Shown: one piece after another, positions 1 through 8,801 of the stretch
Position numbering within the stretch: the stretch's first letter is position 1
Layout: the number at the start of each line of letters is the position of its first letter
NCBI GenBank assembly: GCA_026708055.1
Contig: JAPOVS010000036.1
Coordinates: 1 to 39,431 of the forward strand
Direction of reading: 5' to 3'
Length of the DNA stretch: 39,431 nucleotides
Source of the DNA: a bacterium
GTDB lineage: Bacteria > Actinomycetota > Acidimicrobiia > Acidimicrobiales > CATQHL01
The notes under the pieces: model-generated
What the model saw: the letters and a program-made list of their open reading frames with translations, nothing else
The model's database searches: none
Told to the model about the DNA's origin: nothing
Translations under genes and position numbers: made by a program

Positions 1-83
1 GACAGGTTCGGGCGGCGGACCCGGTTGTAGCGGTGCTTGACCGCCTCGGAGACGATGAGGTTCTCCAACAGGAACCCGCGCAT
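1..83 (-). pseudogene. Fragment of a DUF4143-type ATPase, C-terminal part, cut by the window edge
   Basis: Read on the minus strand from an ATG at 83, the frame gives MRGFLLENLIVSEAVKHRYN followed by R-V-R-R-P-N-L, running off the window. This matches the conserved segment 'G-x-L-F-E-N-x-V-x-S-E-x-x-K-x-x-x-N-x-G' of the DUF4143 domain of AAA_14 ATPases, close to their nuclease-like C-terminus. Upstream of the ATG the same frame is arginine-rich and not protein-like, so the ATPase core is not in this window in frame. It is therefore probably a 5'-truncated or frameshifted remnant. The rest of it, if any, lies left of base 1. The family assignment rests on about 25 residues. Confidence 0.4.
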
Positions 84-236
84 GCAGAATCGGACTCTGC
101 ATCGAGCCAGCCAATCAGCTCTTCGACCGGGTCGGCAGCGTGCAGTTCGACGCCGAACCGCCTGCGTTCGAATGGAGCGATGACACTACTGCAGTTTGAT
201 GCTGTATCTGCCGCATCAGGATGTTAGGCTCCCGAC

Positions 237-470
237 GTGCGCACGACACTGACACTGCAAGCAGACGTGGCCGCTGCCGTGGAGCGACTGCGGCGATCCG
301 ATGGCATCGGCGTGAGCGAGGCCGTCAACCGCCTCGCCCGCGAGGGCCTGACGAAGGCGCAGGCTTCTTCGTCGTACGAACATGACTCCTACGACATGGG
401 CCAGAAGCTCGATGTCACCGATATCGGCGACGTGATCGGCCTGCTGGATGAGACCGATCCGCCGTGCTGA
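237..470 (+). CDS. vapB: VapB-like ribbon-helix-helix antitoxin
   Basis: A 77-residue protein starting at GTG 237. The N-terminus (R-T-T-L-T-L-Q-A-D-V-A-A-A-V-E-R-L) is the beta strand plus first helix of a ribbon-helix-helix DNA-binding fold, and 'G-V-S-E-A-V-N-R-L' is the second helix. The C-terminal 35 residues are acidic and low in structure, as expected for the toxin-neutralising tail of antitoxins. Its stop overlaps the start of the PIN-domain toxin by 7 bases, the usual vapBC arrangement and a sign of translational coupling. By analogy with the family it should bind VapC and repress its own operon. No clear operator was identified upstream. Confidence 0.85.
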   Translation: MRTTLTLQADVAAAVERLRRSDGIGVSEAVNRLAREGLTKAQASSSYEHDSYDMGQKLDVTDIGDVIGLLDETDPPC

Positions 471-892
471 TCGATGCCAACCTGCTGCTGTACGCCACCG
501 ACGGTTCCTCGCCGCACCACGAGCGGGCGGCGCGATGGCTGGTCGCGGTGCTGAACGGCCGCCGCAGGGTGGCGCTCCCGTGGCAGACCATCGGAGCGTT
601 CCTGCGTATCGGCACCAACCCGCGCATCTACTCCAATCCCCTGACCACCGCGCAGGCGTGGGGCTGCGTGCGGCGCTGGCTCGACGCCGAACCCACCTGG
701 ATCCCGCCGCCGACGGCACGCACCGCCGCCATTCTGGGCGACCTTGTTACCGAACACCACGTGACGGCCAACCTGGTGCCGGACGCCATGCTGGCCGCAC
801 TGGCCATCGAGCACGGCCTCACGGTCATGAGCGCCGACACCGACTTCGCCCGCTTCGCCGAGACCCGCTGGGAGAACCCACTCACTGCGTGA
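464..892 (+). CDS. vapC: VapC-like PIN-domain ribonuclease toxin
   Basis: A 142-residue PIN-domain protein starting at GTG 464 inside the end of the antitoxin gene. PIN acidic residues are visible at D4 (L-I-D-A-N), D107 (V-P-D-A-M-L-A-A-L-A) and D125/D127 (S-A-D-T-D-F-A-R-F). The middle segment 'F-L-R-I-G-T-N-P-R-I-Y' is typical of the actinobacterial VapC subgroup with TNPRI/TNRRI signatures, in which the usual mid-domain Glu is replaced. VapC toxins are Mg-dependent endoribonucleases that cut tRNA or rRNA and are held inactive by VapB. Length and residues look intact, so the module is probably functional. The RNA target cannot be read from the sequence. Confidence 0.88.
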   Translation: MLIDANLLLYATDGSSPHHERAARWLVAVLNGRRRVALPWQTIGAFLRIGTNPRIYSNPLTTAQAWGCVRRWLDAEPTWIPPPTARTAAILGDLVTEHHVTANLVPDAMLAALAIEHGLTVMSADTDFARFAETRWENPLTA

Positions 893-1065
893 CCGCCGTG
901 CCCTCCCCGGGTCCGTGTGCCCGGAATGCGGTCCCCCTGCCTCACCCGTCAGCCCGGAGAAGCATCTCGGCGTCACCCACCGTGGCCGCGGCGGCTGAGA
1001 AGTAGCCGGCGCCCTACTGGTCACTCGCGTGCCGCGCAGCCAACTTGGGGCACTCCCGGAACGGC
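893..1065. other. Intergenic, convergent 3' ends
   Basis: This 173-base gap lies between the 3' end of vapC and the 3' end of the macroglobulin gene on the other strand. I see no convincing gene, and no hairpin with a T-tract that I would call a terminator. Confidence 0.5.
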
Positions 1066-4000
1066 TCAGCGGCTGTCCTGGACGATCACCCTGTCGGTGG
1101 CGGAGCGGCCGAAGACTTCTGGTGCGTAGATCTCCTCGGCTCTGGCGGGGGGTACGACGAAGGAACCCGGCGTGGTGGCTCGGACGACGTAGCTGTACTC
1201 GTGGGTTCCCGCCCAGAGATACGACGCGAAGGCCTCGGCACGGTCGTCGCGCAGGTTCTGGTGCCGGTACCAGGTCCACCACCACCAGCCGCTGTCGTCA
1301 CGGACGTCGACGTCGCCGGTCACCGCGAGCGCCGGGTTGAGAGGCTCGAAGCCGGCGGCCAGGGGGTCGATCAGCGCCATGTTGGTGCGCCGGCTGTCGT
1401 TCACCATGGTCACGTTGACCCGCACCTCGGTGCCGGCCCGGACATGCCAGACGCCGTCGTCGTCGAGCCGCACGTCGCCGGGGTCGCCGACCGCCTCGTA
1501 GCTGCGCTGCACCACGAAGCCGCGGTCCAATGGTTCCAGATCCAGGTCGTCGGGGGCGTAGCGCAGGCCGAGGCGGTAGTAGAGGCGGCCCTCGCCGACC
1601 TTCTGGACGACGAGATCGGTGTCGCCCGCGTCCAGCAGCTCGGCCATCGGTATCAGCGTGGCGCCCCGATCGGTGCTGCGCCCGGCGAAGGTGTGCTCGG
1701 CCGCGTAGAGGTCGCCGAGCCACACCCGGGCGACGAATTCGGGATCGGTCGCCTCGAACGTGTCGAAATACCGTTCGAGGGCCAACAGGATGAACGTGTT
1801 CTCCTGGATGTTGTTCCAGCGTCCCCGGACCCGGTGGCCCAGCAGACCCGCCACCACCTTGGGGATGAGATCCGACACCGGCGCCATCGTGATGAGCGCA
1901 TCGAGCACGATGCCGTCGGTGCGCCGGTCGGAGTGCAGCAGCAGGTAGGCGTCCTCGCCGTAGTCGGTGGCGAACGTGGCCGCCCCGGCACCCTCGACGG
2001 CGCGGTTGTTCACGATTCGCCCGATCTCGGCTTCGATGCCGCCATCGTCGACCACCGGCCAGATCCAGGCCAGCGCGTCCAACGGCAGAGCCTCGCCCCG
2101 GCGGCCCCAGAGGGCGCGGGCATCGTCGGCCACGCGCTGCCGGTCCAGTGAGCGCACATGCAGCGCGTAGGCCAGCAACATGTCCCCGCTGCGCCGGCTG
2201 TAAAATGCCGGGATACGGCTCTCGATGTCCTGCAGGTACCGGCGCCCGTCCTCCATCACCCTGGCCTGAACGTCGAAGCCGTTGTTCTTGGCAACGACGA
2301 GCGCGTGCATCGCCTGGATCGACGAGTACGGGCGTGAGTCATGGTCGCGCCACAACCACCCGAAGCCGCCGTCATAGTTCTGGAGAGACGACAGTTCGGT
2401 GATGTCGCGGCGCACTGTGGCGTCGAGTTCCTCCGGGCCGGGGAGACCTTCGGCCTCGAAGGCCCCCAGCACGTCCCGAAGCGCGGAGACAGCCATGATG
2501 CGGCCCGCGTAGGCGTCGGAGCTCGCATACCTGTAGTCGGCGAGGTACAGCACAGCGTCGGTGAGGGCGGACAGCGCGGTCGAGGAGGTGTTGACCTCGA
2601 GTCCGCCGAACTGCGGGATCACGTCTTCGGGGGCGGCTATCGGCTGGATGACCGCGCCCCGGTCGACCACCCCGTAGGTGGCGAAGGCCTCGCTGGTCGC
2701 CGGGGTGTACACGGGCAGGGACACCTCTTGGGCGTCGGCGTGAGCGGCTGAGACCGCCGCGGCGCGGAGCCGGGCCACCCCAGGTGCGTTCGTCCGGGCC
2801 GGGAACCGCACCTCGACCCGATCGTTGGCCGGAACTGTGATCCGCCTTCCCGCCGACCCCACAAGTTCCAGGTTGGAGGTCTGCACGACCACATCGACCT
2901 CCACGGCGGCGTCGGTCTGGTTGTGAACCACAACCGGCAACTCGAAGCGGTCGCCGTAGTTCAAGAACCGGGGCGCCGAGGGCCGAACCTGCAGCGGCAG
3001 CCGCGCCGTGATGGCCGACTCGGCCGAACCGAAGCGCTTGGCGCCTTCGACCGCCACGGCCATCACCCGGTAACGCGTCAGATTGTCGGGCAACTCGAAC
3101 TCGACGGTCACCCGCCCCTCGGCGTCGGTGACGGCGTCCGGGTCGAACAGCGCCAGAGCATCGAGGTTCCGGCGGACCTCGACCAGGGGTCCGGAGGCCC
3201 CGTCTGCGACGGCGCGAGGTGCCGGAGCGGGAGCCGCCGCGGCCTCTGCCTGGGCGACAGTGGCCTCATCTTCGGCAGCAGCGGCCTCGATCCGGTCCTC
3301 CAGCCCCTCGGGGCTCTCGAGCAGGATCGTGCCCCTGATGATGCGCGCCCCCAGCAGGCGCACGGACCGGGGACGGTAGAAGACCTCGATGGGATCAAGC
3401 AGTTCGTATCCCGCGACGGCCAGCACCGCCTCGTCCACGGCAATCAGAAGGACGTTGGCACCCTCGACCGGATCCCCGCCGGCATCGTTGACCTCCACCG
3501 CGATGCTCGTGGAGGCGCCGGGCCGAACCACCGCCGATGCGGGCGTGGCGGTGACGTCGAGGGTCCGCTGCACGGGTGGGACCCGCAGCACGATCTCCCC
3601 GGACGCGTGGGCAGGTCGGGGAGGTGCGCCGGCAAGGACCGAGCCGTCGTCGGCGGTCCTGTCCGTCGTGGCGACGAGATCGACCCGCAGCCGGAGTTCG
3701 GGGACGTGCTTGTCGCTGATCGGCACTTCCAGAACCGCGGCGTGGTCGGTCACCTCGAACGTGCGCAGCTCGACGATCCGGTTGTGCGTCACGGTCATCA
3801 GCCCGGTAGCCGAGGCGAACGGTGAGGCGACGAGGATCTCCGCCACGTCACCGGCTGCGTGGGTCTCGGCGTCGGGAATCAGTTCCACGGCCTCGAGTTC
3901 GACGTTGCGGCTCGGCACGCCGGCCAACCCGCCGGTCACCCAGCGGGTCACCTCGGTGCGGCTCGTTCGCCCCGCGTCATCGACGACATGCGCGGAGATG

Positions 4001-7000
4001 CGGTAGCGGCCGCCCGCCGCCGCCTCGAACTCGCAGCTCACCGGCTCCAGCCGGGAGGTGGTCTCGCAGGATTCGGCGTCCAGAGCCTCCTCCACCCACT
4101 CGCCGGCGACGTACTTGTGGACGATGCGCGCCGCTGTCACCGAGACGGCTCGGTCGGCTATCGGATTGCCGTCCACGTCGGTGACGACGGCCTCGATGTC
4201 GATCCCATCTCCGATCCTCACGAAGGTGCGGTCGGAGCGAACACCCACATAGCGGGTCGAGGAATGCACCAACAGGTCCGTCGCCGACGCCCACCGCTGG
4301 CGGTTCACATCGAGCACCTGCGCCTGGGCGTTCACCGCCGTGGGGAGACCGTCGCCATCGCCTTCGAAATCCATGCGCAGGTAGTGGCTCCCCGTGGAGT
4401 CGGTGGTCCCGGAGAAGTACTCCACCTCCGGCGCGGTCCAGTCTCGGTCGAGATGCCACCATGGCCGCCATACGCCGAACGTGAAGTCGTTCCAGTTGGG
4501 CGGGGAGTACGACGCCTGCCGGGCGGTGACGGTCCATATGACCTCTGCGTTGGGGAGGGCGCCACCGGAGAAGTACCGGGCATCGACCGCCACCGCCGCC
4601 GGCTCGTCGATGAAGTGCGGGTCCGCCGACTCGGTTCGTGCCTCCACCTCGAACTCGGAGCGGCGGAACTCCTGCACCTGGAACGAGTGGGTGTGGCAGC
4701 GACTGGTGTAGTAGTAGCAGCGATCGGTGGTGCCCGGGAGCCGTAACTCGATCGAGCTCCAACCCAGGTTCGCGCCCTCACTCAACTCGACGGTGAGATC
4801 GAATCCGCCATGGCCATCGGTACGGATCTCACCGCTGCCGAGATCGTTGCCGCGCGGGCCGACGGCCGTGTAGGCGATCAGAGTCCCGCTGGGGAGGAAC
4901 TCCAGATCGCCATCGCCGCTCCAATCGAGATTCCGCACCCAGCCCTTCAGGTGCAGAGTCTCACCGGGGCGGTACATGCCGCGATCGTCGGTGGTGTACC
5001 AGATGACTTGATCTGCGGGCGGGCTCTCCTGGATGCGCACGGGTACGAGCGCCCGGTCATCGCCCAGGGATGCGACCGCCGTCCGGACGTCCACCGAGTC
5101 GGAGGACACCAGAGCGATGCCGTTGGCGTGGCTGACGAGCCCGATGTCCCGGGAATCGAGTTGGATCTCCACTCCGGGCAGCGGGTCGCCGGAGCGCAGA
5201 TCGGTTGTCCACACCGCCAGCGTGCGGCCGTCGGTGACGAGGTCGACGCCGATGTCCGTGTCCTGAACCCAGGCGACCGCCCGAGATCTGCTCGGATCGC
5301 CGTCCGATTTCCCTCGGGGCCTGCCGACCCCTTCGACGGTCACGACCACGTGACCGTGCTCACCCTCGAGGGCACTGGAGAGATCCAGCCGAACCTCGGT
5401 GAGAGCGCTGCCGTCGATCCCGGTGTCAACGGTCTCTTCCGCCGTCAGCGGCCACGGAGCGTCGACCAGCGTGAGGTCGTTCGCGTCGAGGAACTCCCGC
5501 CCGAAGTCCTCGAACCGCTCGTACGACCGGTAGTCGCTCGGATCCACGGCATAGAGACGCACGCGGAGCCGCTCCCATTGGCGCACGATGACCGGGGTGG
5601 TCTGCTTCTCCGCGAACGGGTCGAGCGTGACGAAGTGCCCTCCCGGCGACCAGATCAGCGGGCTCGCCTCTTGGATCTCGAACTCGACCGTCTCGGGCTC
5701 CCCCAACGTCTGACCGAATACGTCGCCCAGCGTCGCGGGGATCACCACCTTGTAGACGGTGCCGCGCACCGTCGGACCGCTGACGGACAACTCGTGCCCG
5801 AAGACCGAGATCGTGGCACCCGGGATTTCAGGCGTTACGGAGAACTCGTCGGCAACCAGAGTTGCCGGGTCGAGCGGATTGTTGAACCATGCATCTAGGG
5901 GTTCGCCCGGCCAACACGGCCATCTCGCACAGCTGCTGTCCAGTATCCGCAACGGCGCGTAGGTTCGGGCCTCGGTGGTCGACGAGTCCCCGCTGAGGTT
6001 CGGACCCTCGGCCGACGGCACGTTCGGGCCGACGGTGATCCGGATCGCCGAGTCGGGCTCGAGCGGCGAGACCGGCCCGAACGCCACCCACGTGCCCTCG
6101 AGCGCCTGCTCGACGTAGTACCTGACGGATTCGTCGGCCTCGATCTCGGCGGCGGTGGCCAGGCGGATCTCGCGCTCCTCGCCGCCGGCGACCAGAGTGA
6201 CGGCTCCGAGCACCTCGGCGGGTTCGACTCGCTGGTCGAACACGGCCACGAACACCGGTTGAAGGCCCAGGGACTCGTGCTGCGGCTCGAGCCGCACCAG
6301 GCTCGGAGTCGGCGTCTCGAAGGTGGCCCGGAACGCCGTGGCCAGCTCACCGCCCGACTGCGACCTGGTCCCCGCCGGAACCTCGACGGTGTAGCTGGTC
6401 GCCATGGGCAGGCGATCGAGGATCTCCTGGTCGTGCTCGAAGCGGAGCGTGCGGGTGCCGATCCACTGCCAGCGGCCCGGCAGCGACGGCGTCATCCTCA
6501 CAGGAACGTCGAGGACTTCGATCTGGCCGAGCGTCGTCAGCGGGACCATCGGCTGGTTGAAGGTGATGCTGACGAAGGGGGCGATGCCCACCTCACCCTC
6601 GGGCTGGACCCTCAGGACCTCCAGCGGTCCCGGATCGACAGCCGGTGCTGCGATGTCCGGCCCGGCCGGGAACGGCTGATCGACGGTCCGGCCGGTGCGG
6701 GGCGGCGGTAGCGATGCGGCCGGACGGTTGAAGTCAACTGCGCCAGAGTCGTCGCCCTCCCACGAGGGCAGCCGGTCGATCACCGCGCGGATCTCCTCGT
6801 CTCCCAGCACGAGGCCCTCGGCTCGCCTCACCGTCGGCGGATCCTCGCCGTCGCTCTGCCTGCCCTCGCTCAGGTGAATCGTGAAAGGATCGTCCTCCTC
6901 AGTTCCGGCGTCGCCATGAGTCGCAGGTCTGGTGACTCCCGGAGCCACGAGTGTCGGAGCTGCCGGGGCCGTGAGTGTGGAAGCCGCCGCTACCGGCTGC

Positions 7001-7146
7001 AGGGGAATTTCCGGAGCCGGAGGTGGGGACGCGCCGGCCAGCCCGCCGCCCTCATCGGCGGCCTGCTGCCCACCGTCTGAACAGGCACCGGCCAGCAGCG
7101 CAGCCACCAGACCGATCACCATCCGACGCCGCAGAGAACCCCTCAT
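1066..7146 (-). CDS. Bacterial alpha-2-macroglobulin-like lipoprotein, thioester apparently lost
   Basis: A 2026-residue protein. Residues 9-22 form a lipoprotein-type signal (hydrophobic stretch then L-L-A-G-A-C, Cys22), followed by a disordered Gly/Ala/Pro linker, so it is probably anchored outside the membrane. Middle parts carry macroglobulin (MG) domains, including 'D-R-G-M-Y-R-P-G-E-T-L-H-L-K-G-W' (family: Y-R-P-G-E-x-V-x-x-K). Later come the A2M core (A-L-F-D-P-D-A-V-T-D-A-E-G) and the alpha-helical TED region with 'N-Y-D-G-G-F-G-W' near residue 1590. Where thioester members have C-x-E-Q, near residues 1530-1545, this protein reads Y-R-Y-A-S-S-D-A-Y-A-G-R, without Cys or Gln. Family members are thought to trap attacking proteases; without the thioester it would act non-covalently. 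No penicillin-binding protein gene, a common partner, is adjacent. The ATG lacks a strong ribosome site; ATG 7122 (residue 9) is an alternative start. Confidence 0.9.
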   Translation of the reverse strand: MRGSLRRRMVIGLVAALLAGACSDGGQQAADEGGGLAGASPPPAPEIPLQPVAAASTLTAPAAPTLVAPGVTRPATHGDAGTEEDDPFTIHLSEGRQSDGEDPPTVRRAEGLVLGDEEIRAVIDRLPSWEGDDSGAVDFNRPAASLPPPRTGRTVDQPFPAGPDIAAPAVDPGPLEVLRVQPEGEVGIAPFVSITFNQPMVPLTTLGQIEVLDVPVRMTPSLPGRWQWIGTRTLRFEHDQEILDRLPMATSYTVEVPAGTRSQSGGELATAFRATFETPTPSLVRLEPQHESLGLQPVFVAVFDQRVEPAEVLGAVTLVAGGEEREIRLATAAEIEADESVRYYVEQALEGTWVAFGPVSPLEPDSAIRITVGPNVPSAEGPNLSGDSSTTEARTYAPLRILDSSCARWPCWPGEPLDAWFNNPLDPATLVADEFSVTPEIPGATISVFGHELSVSGPTVRGTVYKVVIPATLGDVFGQTLGEPETVEFEIQEASPLIWSPGGHFVTLDPFAEKQTTPVIVRQWERLRVRLYAVDPSDYRSYERFEDFGREFLDANDLTLVDAPWPLTAEETVDTGIDGSALTEVRLDLSSALEGEHGHVVVTVEGVGRPRGKSDGDPSRSRAVAWVQDTDIGVDLVTDGRTLAVWTTDLRSGDPLPGVEIQLDSRDIGLVSHANGIALVSSDSVDVRTAVASLGDDRALVPVRIQESPPADQVIWYTTDDRGMYRPGETLHLKGWVRNLDWSGDGDLEFLPSGTLIAYTAVGPRGNDLGSGEIRTDGHGGFDLTVELSEGANLGWSSIELRLPGTTDRCYYYTSRCHTHSFQVQEFRRSEFEVEARTESADPHFIDEPAAVAVDARYFSGGALPNAEVIWTVTARQASYSPPNWNDFTFGVWRPWWHLDRDWTAPEVEYFSGTTDSTGSHYLRMDFEGDGDGLPTAVNAQAQVLDVNRQRWASATDLLVHSSTRYVGVRSDRTFVRIGDGIDIEAVVTDVDGNPIADRAVSVTAARIVHKYVAGEWVEEALDAESCETTSRLEPVSCEFEAAAGGRYRISAHVVDDAGRTSRTEVTRWVTGGLAGVPSRNVELEAVELIPDAETHAAGDVAEILVASPFASATGLMTVTHNRIVELRTFEVTDHAAVLEVPISDKHVPELRLRVDLVATTDRTADDGSVLAGAPPRPAHASGEIVLRVPPVQRTLDVTATPASAVVRPGASTSIAVEVNDAGGDPVEGANVLLIAVDEAVLAVAGYELLDPIEVFYRPRSVRLLGARIIRGTILLESPEGLEDRIEAAAAEDEATVAQAEAAAAPAPAPRAVADGASGPLVEVRRNLDALALFDPDAVTDAEGRVTVEFELPDNLTRYRVMAVAVEGAKRFGSAESAITARLPLQVRPSAPRFLNYGDRFELPVVVHNQTDAAVEVDVVVQTSNLELVGSAGRRITVPANDRVEVRFPARTNAPGVARLRAAAVSAAHADAQEVSLPVYTPATSEAFATYGVVDRGAVIQPIAAPEDVIPQFGGLEVNTSSTALSALTDAVLYLADYRYASSDAYAGRIMAVSALRDVLGAFEAEGLPGPEELDATVRRDITELSSLQNYDGGFGWLWRDHDSRPYSSIQAMHALVVAKNNGFDVQARVMEDGRRYLQDIESRIPAFYSRRSGDMLLAYALHVRSLDRQRVADDARALWGRRGEALPLDALAWIWPVVDDGGIEAEIGRIVNNRAVEGAGAATFATDYGEDAYLLLHSDRRTDGIVLDALITMAPVSDLIPKVVAGLLGHRVRGRWNNIQENTFILLALERYFDTFEATDPEFVARVWLGDLYAAEHTFAGRSTDRGATLIPMAELLDAGDTDLVVQKVGEGRLYYRLGLRYAPDDLDLEPLDRGFVVQRSYEAVGDPGDVRLDDDGVWHVRAGTEVRVNVTMVNDSRRTNMALIDPLAAGFEPLNPALAVTGDVDVRDDSGWWWWTWYRHQNLRDDRAEAFASYLWAGTHEYSYVVRATTPGSFVVPPARAEEIYAPEVFGRSATDRVIVQDSR

Positions 7147-7162
7147 TATTCAGCGCAGTCTT

Positions 7163-7303
7163 GGGAGAGTGCTGAGCAATCCACTGGAAGCGCTGGTCGG
7201 GCGGCTGAACCTTGGAATCCGGCCCCGGATCGAGTCCGGCGCAGGCTCTTCGCCGGAATGACGGGGAGGGCCCTCCGCGGCATTGCTCATCGGGCTCCTA
7301 GCC
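7163..7303. repeat. MITE-like unit with terminal inverted repeats and a palindromic core (copy 1)
   Basis: The left end GGAGAGTGCTGAGCAATCC (from about 7164) and the reverse complement of the right end, GGAGCCCGATGAGCAATGC (7281-7300), match at 14 of 19 bases. Just outside the right end is CTAG. Inside is a longer palindromic repeat core (7214-7263). The unit fills the gap between the macroglobulin and isomerase genes and overlaps the last bases of the isomerase gene. A related unit with a better-matched pair of ends lies at 21264-21375. No coding capacity was seen. It looks like a small non-autonomous element, but no matching transposase is recognised in this window. Confidence 0.55.
7214..7263 (-). 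repeat. Dispersed palindromic (REP-like) repeat, long form
   Basis: The arms GGAATCCGGC and GCCGGAATGACG enclose the block CCCCGGATCGAGTCCGG-CGCAGGCTCTTC. The same unit, arms and internal palindrome included, occurs in the opposite orientation at 24832-24881. Shorter forms are at 11413-11438 and 21300-21327. Confidence 0.75.
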
Positions 7304-7588
7304 CGGGTCGTTGGGGTGACCGGCGAGGGGAATGACTTGGATGTCGAGCCAGGGAAAGAAGGGCAGTGAGGCCAGGGCGGCGTGGAGTTCGTCGGGCGAG
7401 TCGGCGCGCCAGACGCCCCAGTTGGCCCATTGGCCCGGGACGCGCCAAAGCCGCCGGATGACGCCCGCTTCGACGAGTTCCCGGCCGCGCGCCCGCTCGG
7501 CGGCCATGAGCTCGTCACGCCGGACGGGGTCGCCGTCGGGCGGCCAGTCGACCTCGATGTGGACCAGGTACTCGGCTGCGTCACTCAT
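7298..7588 (-). CDS. Muconolactone delta-isomerase-like protein
   Basis: A 96-residue protein matching the muconolactone isomerase (CatC) family in length and pattern. 'Y-L-V-H-I-E-V-D-W-P-P' is the first strand, 'A-A-E-R-A-R-G-R-E-L' the helix, 'L-W-R-V-P-G-Q-W-A-N-W-G-V-W' the core, then 'L-P-F-F-P-W-L-D-I-Q-V-I-P-L' and 'H-P-N-D'. CatC makes 3-oxoadipate enol-lactone in the catechol branch, but no other catechol genes are nearby, so the substrate here is probably another lactone or enol. The start overlaps the end of the CoA-transferase gene by 8 bases (ATGAGTGA), which indicates co-translation. Small ferredoxin-like (dimeric alpha-beta barrel) proteins of other kinds can look similar, but the HPND tail favours this family. 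Confidence 0.78.
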   Translation of the reverse strand: MSDAAEYLVHIEVDWPPDGDPVRRDELMAAERARGRELVEAGVIRRLWRVPGQWANWGVWRADSPDELHAALASLPFFPWLDIQVIPLAGHPNDPG

Positions 7589-8801
7589 CGGTGGCCTCCT
7601 TCACGTGGCCGGACGGCGGGGTCTCGCCGGCCGGATTCTCGCCGGCCAGTTCGGCCAGCACGTCGTCGGTGTCGGCTCCCAGCGGGCGCCCCGCGAAGTT
7701 CACCTTGCCGGGCGTGCGCGACAGGCGCGGCGACACGGCCTGCATGACGATGTCCTCGACGGTCGTGAACAGGCCGCGCTGGGTGAAGTGCTCGTCGGCG
7801 AACAGATCCGCCATGGTGTAGACGGGGGCGATGGCGGCGTCGGCCTCCTCGAAGCGCCGGATCACCTCGGCCGCGGGTCGCTCGGCGATCCAGCCCGACA
7901 CGAGAGCCTCCAGGGCGTCGCGGTTCTCGAAGCGCCCGTTGAACGTGACGAAGCGCTCGTCGTCGCCGGTGCCGATGAGATCCAGCACCCGGTTCGCCAC
8001 CGTGTCGCTGGAGGCCGAGAGCGCCACCCACTCGCCGTCGGAGCACCGGTAGGTGCCCCGCGGCACCGAATAGGGGATGCCGGCGCCCAGGCGCGGCTGC
8101 TCATAGCCGAGGTGGGCGAACGCCGAGGGCAGCGGGCCCATGACGTGCATCAGTGCCTCCACCAGCGAGAGGTCCACCACCTGACCCTTGCCGCTGCGGC
8201 GCGCCTCCCACAGCGCCGCCAAGGCGCCGAAGGCCCCCAGCGTGCCCGTGAGTTCGTCGGTGAGCGCGACCGGCGGCAGGAGCGGCTGCCCGCCGGCCTC
8301 GCCGCTGATCGCCGCATAGCCGCTGAGCGCCTCGGCGAGGGTGGCGAAGCCGGGCCGCTGGGCGTAGGGGCCTTCCTGGCCGAAGGCGGTGACGCGCAGG
8401 ATCACCAGCCGCGGGTTGCGCGCGAGCAGCACATCGGGCCCGAGGCCCAGAGCCTCCAGCTTGCCGGGCCGCAGGTTCTCGACGAGCAGGTCGGCACCGT
8501 CGATCAACCCGAACATGGCCTCGAGGCCCTCGGGGGTCTTGAGGTCCAGCACGACGGCGCGCTTGTTGCGCCCTGCCAGCTTCCAGAAGTAGGAGTCGCC
8601 GTCGCCGTCGGGCGGCATCCACCCCAGCCGGCGGACCGAGTCGCCGCTCGGCGACTCCACCTTGATCACGTCGGCTCCGAAGTCGCCGAACAGCCGGGCG
8701 GCGCCAGGGCCGGCCACGACCGTCGCCATGTCCACCACCCGGACGCCCGCCAGCGGCCCGGCGCACTCCCCGGCCCCGGGCGCGGCCCCCTCAGCCGCCA
8801 T
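7581..8801 (-). CDS. Class III CoA-transferase (CaiB/BaiF family)
   Basis: A 406-residue protein, normal for the family. Recognisable parts are 'L-A-G-V-R-V-V-D-M-A-T-V-V-A-G-P' (residues 17-32), 'L-F-G-D-F-G-A-D-V-I-K-V-E' (37-49), 'N-K-R-A-V-V-L-D-L-K' (79-88), 'E-N-L-R-P-G' (108-113) and the presumed catalytic Asp in 'A-L-T-D-E-L' (D182). These enzymes move CoA between carboxylic acids through a mixed anhydride on that Asp. I chose ATG 8801 because it overlaps the MaoC stop by 11 bases; the open frame extends further upstream only inside the MaoC gene. With the MaoC hydratase it resembles CoA-activation/hydration pairs such as those for itaconate or mesaconate, but the substrate is unknown. 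Confidence 0.88.
   Translation of the reverse strand: MAAEGAAPGAGECAGPLAGVRVVDMATVVAGPGAARLFGDFGADVIKVESPSGDSVRRLGWMPPDGDGDSYFWKLAGRNKRAVVLDLKTPEGLEAMFGLIDGADLLVENLRPGKLEALGLGPDVLLARNPRLVILRVTAFGQEGPYAQRPGFATLAEALSGYAAISGEAGGQPLLPPVALTDELTGTLGAFGALAALWEARRSGKGQVVDLSLVEALMHVMGPLPSAFAHLGYEQPRLGAGIPYSVPRGTYRCSDGEWVALSASSDTVANRVLDLIGTGDDERFVTFNGRFENRDALEALVSGWIAERPAAEVIRRFEEADAAIAPVYTMADLFADEHFTQRGLFTTVEDIVMQAVSPRLSRTPGKVNFAGRPLGADTDDVLAELAGENPAGETPPSGHVKEATDE

Noticed and set aside
1045-2151. Long plus-strand open frame opposite the macroglobulin gene (similar frames at 2923-3825, 3859-4746 and 4810-5898)
   Set aside because: Antisense shadow of high-GC codons; the minus strand has clear domain content throughout.
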